A stretch of DNA of 18,710 bases, taken from NCBI GenBank assembly GCA_002343825.1, contig DDSL01000037.1, positions 3,281-21,990 of the forward strand, read 5' to 3'. The stretch is from Chthonomonas sp. UBA2391. GTDB taxonomy: Bacteria; Armatimonadota; Fimbriimonadia; Fimbriimonadales; Fimbriimonadaceae. The position numbers were made by a program, and so were the translations under genes. The notes below the pieces were generated by a model. It was given only the letters and a program-made list of their open reading frames with translations, did no database searches and had not been told where the DNA came from. Position 1 is the first letter of the stretch. Every line of letters starts with the position of its first letter. Below, in pieces: positions 7,734 through 14,041 of the stretch.

Positions 7734-7764
7734 TGGGGGAGTTCTCGGGTCAAGAACTCCCCCA
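7734..7764. repeat. 12-bp perfect inverted repeat in a spacer
   Basis: TGGGGGAGTTCT (7734-7745) and AGAACTCCCCCA (7753-7764) are exact reverse complements around the 7-base loop CGGGTCA. An outer partial pairing, GGGTTAGGGGA (7705-7715) with TCCCCATAACCC (7771-7782, one extra base), encloses it. No T-tract follows on either strand, so it is not a classical intrinsic terminator for the DUF72 gene, although a stable RNA hairpin after that gene could still shield the mRNA 3' end. Confidence 0.7.
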
Positions 7765-7807
7765 CTGCTCTCCCCATAACCCGCGCTCCCTCTCGATGGG
7801 CGCGTCT

Positions 7808-8635
7808 TCAGAAGTCGCCGAACAGGCTAGGCTGGGCTAGTGTGGGTTCGCTTTGGCCAAGGAGGCGAGCCGCGCGGCGGAGGGTGCCCGGGGCGTGTCC
7901 GGCGAAGCTGTTCCCAGCGATCAAGAACCTCGGCTGCCGGCCCAGCAACGGGCCAAGCTGGTCTAGCCACCAGGCGATCCGGGGCGAGGCGTCATAGAGC
8001 TCCAGCGAGTCCTGAGTGAACTGCGCGTGAACTCCGCAAAGTCGCAGGTAGGCCACTGCCCCCAAGTGGACAGGCACGAGGGGCCGGTAGCCGAGCCCAT
8101 CCGTTCCCGGAGCATGGGCTGCCTCACCGACCGGGGCCAGATCGCTCGCCACCCAACTGCAGCGATGATCTTCCAGCAGTGCCGAGGTCGACTCGACAAA
8201 CCAACTCTCATGCCGAAGCTCCACCAGTCGTGGACACGGGGCGGGGAAGTCTTCGAGGATCCGGCCCAGGAGACCCGACTCGGTCGCGGCAAAGCTCGGC
8301 GGAAACTGGAGAAGGATCAGGGAGCGCTCGGGCCCCAGAATCTCGATGCCCGCTGAGAGGGTTCGCCATTCTTCGGCTGCGGGTCCCACGATGAGGGGAG
8401 TAGAGTGGGTCAGCGATTGAGGCGCCTTCAGCACGAAGGAGAAATCGGCACTCACTTGGCGCTTCCATCTCAAAAACGTCTCGCTGCGAGGGATCCCATA
8501 GAAGGTCGTGTCGAGTTCGACGGCCGGATAGAGCTCGGCATATGCGGCCAACCGATCTTCTTCTCGGAGGTCTGGCGGATAGACAGAGCCGTGCCAGTCG
8601 GGGTAGCCAAAGCCGATCGTGCCGAGCTTCCACAT
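7808..8635 (-). CDS. DUF72 (YecE-like) family protein
   Basis: A 275-residue protein of the DUF72/YecE family, a TIM-barrel fold distantly like xylose-isomerase enzymes; its biochemical role is not established. Family marks are the N-terminal GTIGFGYPDWHGSVYP (5-20), AVELDTTFYGIP (38-49) and FSFVLKAPQSLTH (65-77), then HESW and AYLRLCG blocks further on. Length is in the usual range. The C-terminus ends ...LAQPSLFGDF; QPSLF at 268-272 resembles the QL(S/D)LF peptide by which bacterial proteins bind the DNA sliding clamp. The start is 5 bases after the mqnA stop, so it is very probably translated from the mqnA mRNA, though a functional link to menaquinone synthesis is not known. Confidence 0.92.
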   Translation of the reverse strand: MWKLGTIGFGYPDWHGSVYPPDLREEDRLAAYAELYPAVELDTTFYGIPRSETFLRWKRQVSADFSFVLKAPQSLTHSTPLIVGPAAEEWRTLSAGIEILGPERSLILLQFPPSFAATESGLLGRILEDFPAPCPRLVELRHESWFVESTSALLEDHRCSWVASDLAPVGEAAHAPGTDGLGYRPLVPVHLGAVAYLRLCGVHAQFTQDSLELYDASPRIAWWLDQLGPLLGRQPRFLIAGNSFAGHAPGTLRRAARLLGQSEPTLAQPSLFGDF

Positions 8636-8640
8636 GGGCG

Positions 8641-9432
8641 CTAGCGAATGCTGGTAAGAGGGCTACTGATTCGGGTCGGGAGCGAGAGTGGTCCGGCGAG
8701 GCCGTTGTTCTCGATTCGGCGCGCGAACTCGGCCAGCCCTTGCCAGTGCCGCTCGGTCGGGCGATATTGCATCACATCCCGCAGGTAGTGACGGACCTGA
8801 TCCAGCTCGAACCCGAACCGCTTCGAGTACTCTGGCTCGCGCTCGGGCAGGCGGAGCAGTCCCGTTTCTCGGGAGTGGTCGAGCGCGCCGACGACTTCGC
8901 CGGTTAACGCCTCGCCGCCGACCCAGAGCGCCCAAATGAAGGGCAGCCCGGTGAGCTCGAGCCATGCCTCTCCCAGGTCGATCGCGCTTACTCCTGGTTC
9001 GGGCTCGCGCATCCCAGCATCCCCAATCAGGACGGCAGCGTCGGCTCTTTGGAGAGAATCCGCGAGATCGGGCCCACCAACGACCGTCCGGACGCCTAGG
9101 CCCAGATGGTCTCGCAGCCAGACTTGGGCGAGCAGATTGCTGGTCATCGAACTCGGGTCGAGGGCAAGGGTCTCGATCTTCTCGACCGGCCCCCGGTGAA
9201 AGATTCGAACGCTCTCGACCGCCCCCTCGCTCGCGATGGCAACCGAATCGGCGACCCTAGCCCCGGGTGTTCTCAGGGCTTCGATGCTGCTGACCAGGAT
9301 CGCCGCCGCACCGTGGTGCAGGAGCCCCGGCAATTCGGACGGGACCCGGAACTCAACCCGGTATCCAGGTGGAAGGTCTTCGACCAGCGGCGCGGCGTTG
9401 AGGTAGGGGACGCATCCGAGCAGGATGTCCAT
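8641..9432 (-). CDS. mqnA: Chorismate dehydratase, futalosine menaquinone pathway
   Basis: A 263-residue MqnA-type protein with a periplasmic-binding-protein-like fold but cytoplasmic. MqnA dehydrates chorismate to 3-[(1-carboxyvinyl)oxy]benzoate, the first committed step of futalosine-type menaquinone synthesis. Visible features are GCVPYLNAAPLVEDL at 6-20, the PSELPGLLHHGAAAILVSSIEAL ligand-lobe segment, the LDPSSMTSNLL loop and the late LPFIWALW segment. MqnD is the nearest look-alike, but the VPYLNAAPL start and the SSIEAL segment are MqnA-like. No other mqn gene is in the window. It lies 28 bases after the methyltransferase and 5 bases before the DUF72 gene. Menaquinone fits the ACIII operon at the other end of the window, which uses menaquinol in many bacteria. 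No clear ribosome site. Confidence 0.9.
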   Translation of the reverse strand: MDILLGCVPYLNAAPLVEDLPPGYRVEFRVPSELPGLLHHGAAAILVSSIEALRTPGARVADSVAIASEGAVESVRIFHRGPVEKIETLALDPSSMTSNLLAQVWLRDHLGLGVRTVVGGPDLADSLQRADAAVLIGDAGMREPEPGVSAIDLGEAWLELTGLPFIWALWVGGEALTGEVVGALDHSRETGLLRLPEREPEYSKRFGFELDQVRHYLRDVMQYRPTERHWQGLAEFARRIENNGLAGPLSLPTRISSPLTSIR

Positions 9433-9460
9433 ACCATGATTTTACGACGTGGGGGCGAGT

Positions 9461-10216
9461 TTAGTCTGTGAGTCCCTGCTGTGAGCTTCGGCGCGCCACG
9501 ATGATCACGCTGCTCCCCCAAGCGAACCGCCCGCCGGAGATGATCTTGCGACCCTCCCCGGTTTGTAACGAGATGAGCCAGCGATTGAGCCATTCGGGGA
9601 CCCGAGGCAAGGAGGCATGGGGCGGGCCGGGGCGCAGCTTTTCGATCACTCTTGAGAGCAAAACCAGAGGGAAAAGATAGAAGACTGCGTAGCTAGAGTG
9701 GACGATTTCGAACCCTGAGGCGCGGAGTTTAGCCTCTGCTTCGGGTCTGCGATAGCGCCGAAAGTGTTTGAGAGCGATGTCGTGGGGACCCCACAGACTT
9801 CGGAAGGCAGGGACACTTAGCACCAGAACTCCACCAGGAGTCAAGATCCGGTGAACCTCGCCAAAAGCCGCCTGGTCGTCGAGGAGATGCTCAAAGACGT
9901 CCAGCCCGACTACCGCGTCGACGCTGCCGGATCGGATCGGAAGGACCATGCCATCGCCGAGGACCAACCGATGTAGGCCGCGCTGGCGGCAAAATCTCAG
10001 AGCCTCGGAGCTGGCGTCGAGGCCAACCGCGATGCCCGACGTTGACTCAAGTTGGCCAAGGACGACGCCGGTGCCACATCCGAAATCGAGGATTCGTCTC
10101 TGCGGGACCGACGCGGCATAGCGATCGACGAGGCCGAGGGCGAGTCGACGACGCCCAACAAACCACCAATAGTGGTCTTCGAGGGCATACATCCGGGCGT
10201 ATTCATCACGCTCCAT
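9461..10216 (-). CDS. Class I SAM-dependent methyltransferase
   Basis: A 251-residue methyltransferase. The SAM-binding motif ILDFGCGTG is at 42-50, the acidic residue after strand 2 lies in VGLDASS, and motif IV is in VVGLDVFEH (102-110), followed by LTPGGVLVLSVPA. The N-terminus M-x-x-x-E-D-H-Y-W-W-F-V-G-R-R (about 9-23) is the pattern seen in methyltransferases next to glycosyltransferases that handle lipid-linked sugars. A hydrophobic segment near 178-190 (YAVFYLFPLVLLS) may hold it at the membrane. The gene starts inside the glycosyltransferase gene (11-base overlap), so the two are translationally coupled. It probably modifies a glycan, lipid or quinone-like acceptor. A role in menaquinone methylation (MenG) is considered less likely because the sequence lacks the usual UbiE look. 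Confidence 0.88.
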   Translation of the reverse strand: MERDEYARMYALEDHYWWFVGRRRLALGLVDRYAASVPQRRILDFGCGTGVVLGQLESTSGIAVGLDASSEALRFCRQRGLHRLVLGDGMVLPIRSGSVDAVVGLDVFEHLLDDQAAFGEVHRILTPGGVLVLSVPAFRSLWGPHDIALKHFRRYRRPEAEAKLRASGFEIVHSSYAVFYLFPLVLLSRVIEKLRPGPPHASLPRVPEWLNRWLISLQTGEGRKIISGGRFAWGSSVIIVARRSSQQGLTD

Positions 10217-10958
10217 CGAGGGGTTCCTTCACCCGCAGCCGCCCGGCTCGGCCGAGGGCGCGAAGTTTGAGGAGGTCTCGGATCGCGTTCAATCCGTCGC
10301 GGAAGGGTCGAAGGCGGCTTCCTTCGATGTGGCGCCACCGGACCCCGATCTCGGCGATGGGCAGCCCCAGATCTCGGGCGACCAGCAGAGCCTCGAAGTC
10401 ATAGCTGAAGTTATCCAGATGGCACCGGGAAAAGATCTCGCGAGCAGCCTCACGCCGAAAGAGCTTGAATCCGCATTGGGTGTCTTGGATCCCCTTAAGG
10501 CCAAACATCTGGATGAGCTTGTTGAGAGCCCTTCCGCCAAGTTCTCGGTAGAGAGGCTGCCGAACTTCCAGCCGACTCTCCTTGAGCGGACGACTGCCAA
10601 TCGCGACATCGGCTTGTCTGTCGAGTGCCGGAAGGAGCTTCTCGACTTCCTCGATCGGGGTGGCCAAGTCGGCATCGCTCAGGAGGAGCAGTTCGCCCTC
10701 GGCCCGGAGCATTCCGTAGCGAACGGCGTGGCCCTTGCCTCGATTGGTGGGGTAGCCGGTGAGCTGGATGCGCGGCTCGTGGGCGGAATACTCCCGAACC
10801 TTTTCAGCTGTGCGGTCTTTGCTCCCGTCGTCAACAATCAAGATCGACCACGAGTAGGAGACCCCCGAGAAGTACTCCAACATACGGTCGAGGGTGCCCG
10901 GCAGGCGATTTTCTTCGTTATAGGCGGGCACAATCACCGCCAGCCGAGGGGTGCTCAA
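10206..10958 (-). CDS. Family 2 glycosyltransferase, dolichyl/polyprenyl-phosphate glucosyltransferase-like
   Basis: A 250-residue GT-A glycosyltransferase. It opens with LAVIVPAYNEENRLPGTL (6-23), has the nucleotide-sugar strand ILIVDDGSKDRT (39-50), the GKGHAVRYGM segment (75-83), the metal-binding SDADLATP (94-101) and the conserved DTQCGFKLFRR (159-169). This matches the Alg5/DPM1-like group that moves a sugar from a nucleotide sugar to polyprenyl phosphate. No C-terminal membrane helices follow the catalytic domain, so it would be a soluble or peripheral membrane enzyme. It overlaps the methyltransferase gene by 11 bases and begins 12 bases after the phosphodiester glycosidase stop; the three form one unit. 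The sugar used cannot be told. Confidence 0.92.
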   Translation of the reverse strand: MSTPRLAVIVPAYNEENRLPGTLDRMLEYFSGVSYSWSILIVDDGSKDRTAEKVREYSAHEPRIQLTGYPTNRGKGHAVRYGMLRAEGELLLLSDADLATPIEEVEKLLPALDRQADVAIGSRPLKESRLEVRQPLYRELGGRALNKLIQMFGLKGIQDTQCGFKLFRREAAREIFSRCHLDNFSYDFEALLVARDLGLPIAEIGVRWRHIEGSRLRPFRDGLNAIRDLLKLRALGRAGRLRVKEPLDGA

Positions 10959-10970
10959 AGTGCGTGCAGT

Positions 10971-11792
10971 CTACCTGCTGCGATACCAACCACTGGTCTC
11001 ATACCACGCGGGGAATCCTCGCAGCGGGTTGCTTTCTGCAGCGACCTCAAAGACATCCCTGGGGCGCCCTCCTTCGCGGACGATCAGCATGTTGCTCAGC
11101 CGACGTTGGGGCTTGATCAGCATCTCTCCGCGGTAATAGAAGCAGGTCGAGCCACCGCCATCGAGGGCAATCGCATCGACGACGGCGCGGGTCTTCATCG
11201 CCCGGCCGAGCTCGCTGAGGGTGACCGAGTTGCGGGTCGCCATTAGGACTAGCCGCCCATCCTCGGTGATTCCAGCGGCAGTTCGGGCCGCGCGACCCCA
11301 GATCCGGCTGTCTCGGAACTTTTGACTCTTGGGATCGGGACAGACGACGCCGTCGCGAATCACTCGCACAAGGCCTCGGAGGCCAAAGCGGAACCCGGTC
11401 CAATCCAGGCGTTGCTTATAGCCAGAATCGAAGATCTGGACCCGTCCTTTCTCATCGACGGCTAGAACCGAACCGCGGGCGCCTTGGGCAGTCAACTCGC
11501 CATCGACCAAAACGTCACCTACCGGGGTACCAGTTCGGGGGTCAAAGAAGGTGCCGGTGAGGGCCACGGCGGGCGCAGTTCGAGCCGTGAGGGTCCAGGC
11601 ATTGGAGAGGCCTGGCTCGTGGATGGTCTCGACGCTGATGGTGTCGCAGCTCAGGTTGGCCACCGCAACGTGATAATGGGCGCGCCCGTGTTGAAATTTA
11701 TCGTGTCGGACACTGGCCTGGGACCAGGCGCTTCCACCGGTCCCGACGAGGAGTCCGACCCCCACAACAAAAATCCCAAAAATTTTTTTCAT
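10971..11792 (-). CDS. Exported phosphodiester glycosidase family protein (NAGPA domain)
   Basis: A 273-residue secreted or periplasmic protein. The signal peptide (1-25) has a KK n-region, a hydrophobic core (FGIFVVGVGLLVG) and a likely cleavage site in SAWSQA. The rest matches the NAGPA/DUF2233 domain, named for the human N-acetylglucosamine-1-phosphodiester glycosidase that removes GlcNAc from a phosphodiester. Visible marks are ALTGTFFDPRTGTP (77-90), RTAAGITEDGRLVLM (170-184) and ALDGGGST (209-216), followed by LSNML. Bacterial members include sporulation and exopolysaccharide proteins; the exact substrate is unknown. It is the first gene of the minus-strand run and is divergent from the ctaA-ctaB gene, with a dyad-rich spacer between. 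Next to a polyprenyl-type glycosyltransferase, cleavage of a sugar-phosphodiester in envelope glycans is plausible. Confidence 0.9.
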   Translation of the reverse strand: MKKIFGIFVVGVGLLVGTGGSAWSQASVRHDKFQHGRAHYHVAVANLSCDTISVETIHEPGLSNAWTLTARTAPAVALTGTFFDPRTGTPVGDVLVDGELTAQGARGSVLAVDEKGRVQIFDSGYKQRLDWTGFRFGLRGLVRVIRDGVVCPDPKSQKFRDSRIWGRAARTAAGITEDGRLVLMATRNSVTLSELGRAMKTRAVVDAIALDGGGSTCFYYRGEMLIKPQRRLSNMLIVREGGRPRDVFEVAAESNPLRGFPAWYETSGWYRSR

Positions 11793-11858
11793 CGCAACTC
11801 AAAATGGTCCAACGCAAGAATCATGCCACCAAAATTGCTCCAATCGTGGCAGAATTCA

Positions 11859-11873
11859 TAGAGTAGCACTCTA
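11859..11873. promoter_or_regulatory. 6-3-6 dyad in the divergent spacer (candidate operator)
   Basis: TAGAGT-AGC-ACTCTA is a perfect inverted repeat with a 3-base centre, between the phosphodiester glycosidase and ctaA-ctaB genes. TAGAGT also reads as a four-of-six -10 box 18 bases after TTGCTC at 11835-11840, so a protein bound here could block transcription toward ctaA-ctaB. No matching regulator gene is in the window. Confidence 0.4.
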
Positions 11874-11890
11874 CTGAACAAAAATTTGCT

Positions 11891-11905
11891 CCGGTTTGGA
11901 ACCGG
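11891..11905. promoter_or_regulatory. Second 6-3-6 dyad in the divergent spacer (candidate operator)
   Basis: CCGGTT-TGG-AACCGG is a perfect inverted repeat with the same arm and spacer lengths as the dyad 17 bases upstream, but a different sequence. The dyad centres (11866 and 11898) are 32 bases apart, about three helical turns, so they would face the same side of the DNA. Confidence 0.4.
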
Positions 11906-11932
11906 TTGCGCCTATTACGTCAGGTCTGGCCC

Positions 11933-11961
11933 TTGCGTTCCAGTTCTCCCTGCGGTACAGT
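11933..11961 (+). promoter_or_regulatory. Candidate promoter just before the ctaA-ctaB gene
   Basis: TTGCGT (11933-11938) and TACAGT (11956-11961) are spaced by 17 bases and match the consensus hexamers at three and four positions. Transcription would begin near 11968, almost at the GTG at 11972, giving a leaderless mRNA; this fits the missing Shine-Dalgarno. Weak evidence. Confidence 0.25.
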
Positions 11962-11971
11962 CCCATTCAAC

Positions 11972-13948
11972 GTGGGAGAACCTGGTTCATTAGAACTTGA
12001 CCAACGCAAAAGCGAAGTTATCGCCGGGTCGCAGATTGAATCTGCTGATCATGAACCTCCCGCTACTCCCACTCAAGACTTGACAAAAAAGTCTGGATTC
12101 GCCAGCAGTTGGCGAAGCGTGGGGCCCGGAACCTGGTTTTCCCGGTTCGCGATCTTTGTTCTGGTCTACATGTTCCCGGTCGTGATGTGGGGTGTGGTCA
12201 CCCGCGCGACCTTCAGCGGCGATGGGTGCGGTACGCACTGGCCGCTTTGCCATGGTCAGCTCATCCCGTTCGGGTTGCCGGTTGAGAGTTGGGTCGAATG
12301 GAGCCATCGTCTCAGTAGCGGTTTGGCCGGTCCTCTGGTTGTCGCCTTGCTGGTCCTCGCTTATCGGGCCAGTGTCAAAGGATCCCAGCTCCGCAAGGCG
12401 GCGCTCGGGTCCTTCTTCTTTACTCTCACCGAAGGTGGGATCGGGGCCAAGCTGGTCCTCAAGGATCTCGTCGCGGACAACCCCAGCATGGTCCGGGCTT
12501 TCTGGACCGGCGCTCACCTAGCTAATACCTTTATCCTCTTAGGGTTCTTGACCTGGACGGTCTGGCTAGCCCTCGGCAAGCCCGCGATTCGGCTGCGCGG
12601 CCAAGGACCGGTGATGGGTGCGGTGGCGCTGGGGCTGTTCCTGATGCTCTTCCTCGGTGTGACGGGTTCGATCGCGGCTCTCGGAAGCATGCTCTACCCA
12701 GCCGGTAGCCTAGCCGAAAAGCTACGCCAGGACTTTGATGCCGCCTCGCCCTTGCTGGTCCGGCTCCGGCTCGGTCACCCGCTGATCGCGACGAGCGTTG
12801 GCCTCTACATCGTCTTTTTGGCTTCCTATCTCACCCGCGTCCGACCGACGGACTCGATGGTGAAGTCAGCTCGCTGGATGGTGGGTCTCTTTGGTCTCCA
12901 GATGGTCTGGGGACTCAGCACGTTGCTCACCAAATCGCCGCTGGTTCTACAGGTAGGGCACCTGCTTCTGGCCGACCTTCTGTGGGTCGTGACTCTCTGG
13001 GCTGGAGCTCAGGCGCTCAGCACGGGTCGAGAATCGGTGCCCGGAGCCGACTCGGAATCGGCTCACAGCGGAGGCGTTTCTCGTTCGGGGTTGATGCACG
13101 CTTATATCGCCCTGACCAAGCCTCGGGTCATTTCGCTCCTTCTCTTCACCACCATCACGGCGGCTTTTGTCGCGGCAAAGGGTTGGCCCGGCGGGTGGTT
13201 GCTGTTGGCGCTTCTGGTGGGGGGCTATTTCTCTGCCGGCGCGGCCAACGCGATCAACATGGTTTATGATCGCGACATCGACGTGCGGATGAAGCGAACC
13301 TCCTCGCGTCCGACGGTGACTCAGCAGATCACGAACGTCCAGGCTCTGACTTTTGCCTTCGTTCTTCAGACGATTTCCTTCGCTGTCCTCTGGTCGGTCG
13401 CAAACCTGCTGACCGCCTTCCTGGCGTTCGCGGGACTCCTCTTCTACGTCTTCGTTTACACCATGGCGCTCAAGCGGCGCACCTGGCAGAACATCGTCAT
13501 CGGTGGGGCCGCGGGTGCGTTTCCGCCGCTCGTCGGCTATGCCGGGGTAACCGGATACCTGAGTCCGGTGGCCTGGATCCTCTTTGGGATCATCTTCCTT
13601 TGGACTCCGGTCCACTTCTGGGCTCTGGCCCTGCTGATCAAGGATGACTATAAGGATGCGGGCGTGCCGATGCTGCCTTGCGTCCGGGGTGATCACTACA
13701 CCGTTGTCCAGATCATGGTCTACACGGTGCTGACGGTTGCGATCAGTCTGGCGCCCTTGTTCATGGGTGAGGCCGGGATGTACTACGCGGTGGCGGCAGT
13801 CATTCTGAACGCCGCACTCTTCGTCCGAGCGATGAACCTCTATCACCGTCCCGAACGGCAAGAGGCCAAAGTGCTCTTCAAGTATTCGATGGTTTATCTC
13901 GCGGCGCTCTTCTTGATGTTTGCGATCGACCGGAGTTGGCTGGCATAA
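11972..13948 (+). CDS. Fused heme A synthase / protoheme IX farnesyltransferase (CtaA-CtaB)
   Basis: One polypeptide holds both enzymes that turn heme B into heme A for cytochrome oxidase. The N-terminal half is CtaA/Cox15-like with eight helices. Its loop has the cysteine pair GDGCGTHWPLCHG, and the four heme-binding histidines lie in EWSHR, GAHLAN, RLGHPL and QVGHLLLAD; the glutamate of EWSHR is also conserved. A hydrophilic linker (about bases 13020-13085) leads to the CtaB half, a UbiA-type prenyltransferase. It has the first aspartate motif NMVYDRDIDVRMKRTSSRP and the second YKDAGVPMLP. Start choice is uncertain: no ATG precedes the first helix. GTG 11972 is taken here; TTG 11906 and TTG 12080 are alternatives, and none has a Shine-Dalgarno. 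The first about 40 codons have lower third-position GC than the rest. The stop overlaps a following ATG (TAATG) at the head of the ACIII genes. Confidence 0.93.
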   Translation: MGEPGSLELDQRKSEVIAGSQIESADHEPPATPTQDLTKKSGFASSWRSVGPGTWFSRFAIFVLVYMFPVVMWGVVTRATFSGDGCGTHWPLCHGQLIPFGLPVESWVEWSHRLSSGLAGPLVVALLVLAYRASVKGSQLRKAALGSFFFTLTEGGIGAKLVLKDLVADNPSMVRAFWTGAHLANTFILLGFLTWTVWLALGKPAIRLRGQGPVMGAVALGLFLMLFLGVTGSIAALGSMLYPAGSLAEKLRQDFDAASPLLVRLRLGHPLIATSVGLYIVFLASYLTRVRPTDSMVKSARWMVGLFGLQMVWGLSTLLTKSPLVLQVGHLLLADLLWVVTLWAGAQALSTGRESVPGADSESAHSGGVSRSGLMHAYIALTKPRVISLLLFTTITAAFVAAKGWPGGWLLLALLVGGYFSAGAANAINMVYDRDIDVRMKRTSSRPTVTQQITNVQALTFAFVLQTISFAVLWSVANLLTAFLAFAGLLFYVFVYTMALKRRTWQNIVIGGAAGAFPPLVGYAGVTGYLSPVAWILFGIIFLWTPVHFWALALLIKDDYKDAGVPMLPCVRGDHYTVVQIMVYTVLTVAISLAPLFMGEAGMYYAVAAVILNAALFVRAMNLYHRPERQEAKVLFKYSMVYLAALFLMFAIDRSWLA

Positions 13949-14040
13949 TGCAACGTTTTCTGAAAACAAATCTCACCGCAAAAATGAGGGTTGAAGTGAT
14001 CAATAGTATGGTTGAACGATCTGTGGAGGTTGGAGGCTAA
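13948..14040 (+). CDS. Possible 30-codon ORF between ctaA-ctaB and actA
   Basis: The ATG at 13948 overlaps the ctaA-ctaB stop by one base (TAATG) and the frame runs 30 codons to TAA at 14038, one base before the actA ATG. It begins MQRFLKTNLTAK, is basic at first and has no helix or domain I recognise. The same TAATG junction joins actA-actB and actB-actC. Against it: codons are more AT-rich than in the neighbours, no Shine-Dalgarno is visible, and a 30-codon open frame can occur by chance. It may instead be untranslated leader, or a coupling frame that brings ribosomes to actA. Confidence 0.3.
   Translation: MQRFLKTNLTAKMRVEVINSMVERSVEVGG
13955..13967. promoter_or_regulatory. Small palindrome upstream of actA
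   Basis: GTTTTC-T-GAAAAC is a perfect 6-bp dyad around one base, 7 bases after the ctaA-ctaB stop, in the AT-rich gap before actA. It is too tight to fold as RNA without opening inner pairs, so a protein site is more likely than a terminator. No clear promoter hexamers were found beside it. Confidence 0.3.
14032..14036 (+). promoter_or_regulatory. Strong Shine-Dalgarno deciding the actA start
   Basis: GGAGG sits five bases before the actA ATG at 14042, and a second GGAGG-like copy lies just upstream at about 14025-14029. Most other genes here have weak or no Shine-Dalgarno, so this stands out and may raise ActA output above that of ctaA-ctaB. Confidence 0.7.
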
Positions 14041-14041
14041 G

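Noticed and set aside
10329..11246. 305-codon open frame on the plus strand
   Set aside because: Antisense across the glycosyltransferase and phosphodiester glycosidase genes; no domain features.
11809..12009. Three copies of AACGCAA (11811, 12003 and reverse at 11933) as a regulator box
   Set aside because: Seven-base matches with irregular spacing, one probably inside coding sequence; not enough to claim a site.
12080..12085. Perfect TTGACA hexamer as a -35 box
   Set aside because: No TATAAT-like hexamer lies 16-18 bases downstream and it is probably inside the ctaA-ctaB coding region.
12947..13969. 340-codon open frame on the minus strand
   Set aside because: Antisense to the CtaB half of the fusion; low-complexity, charged, no recognisable motif.
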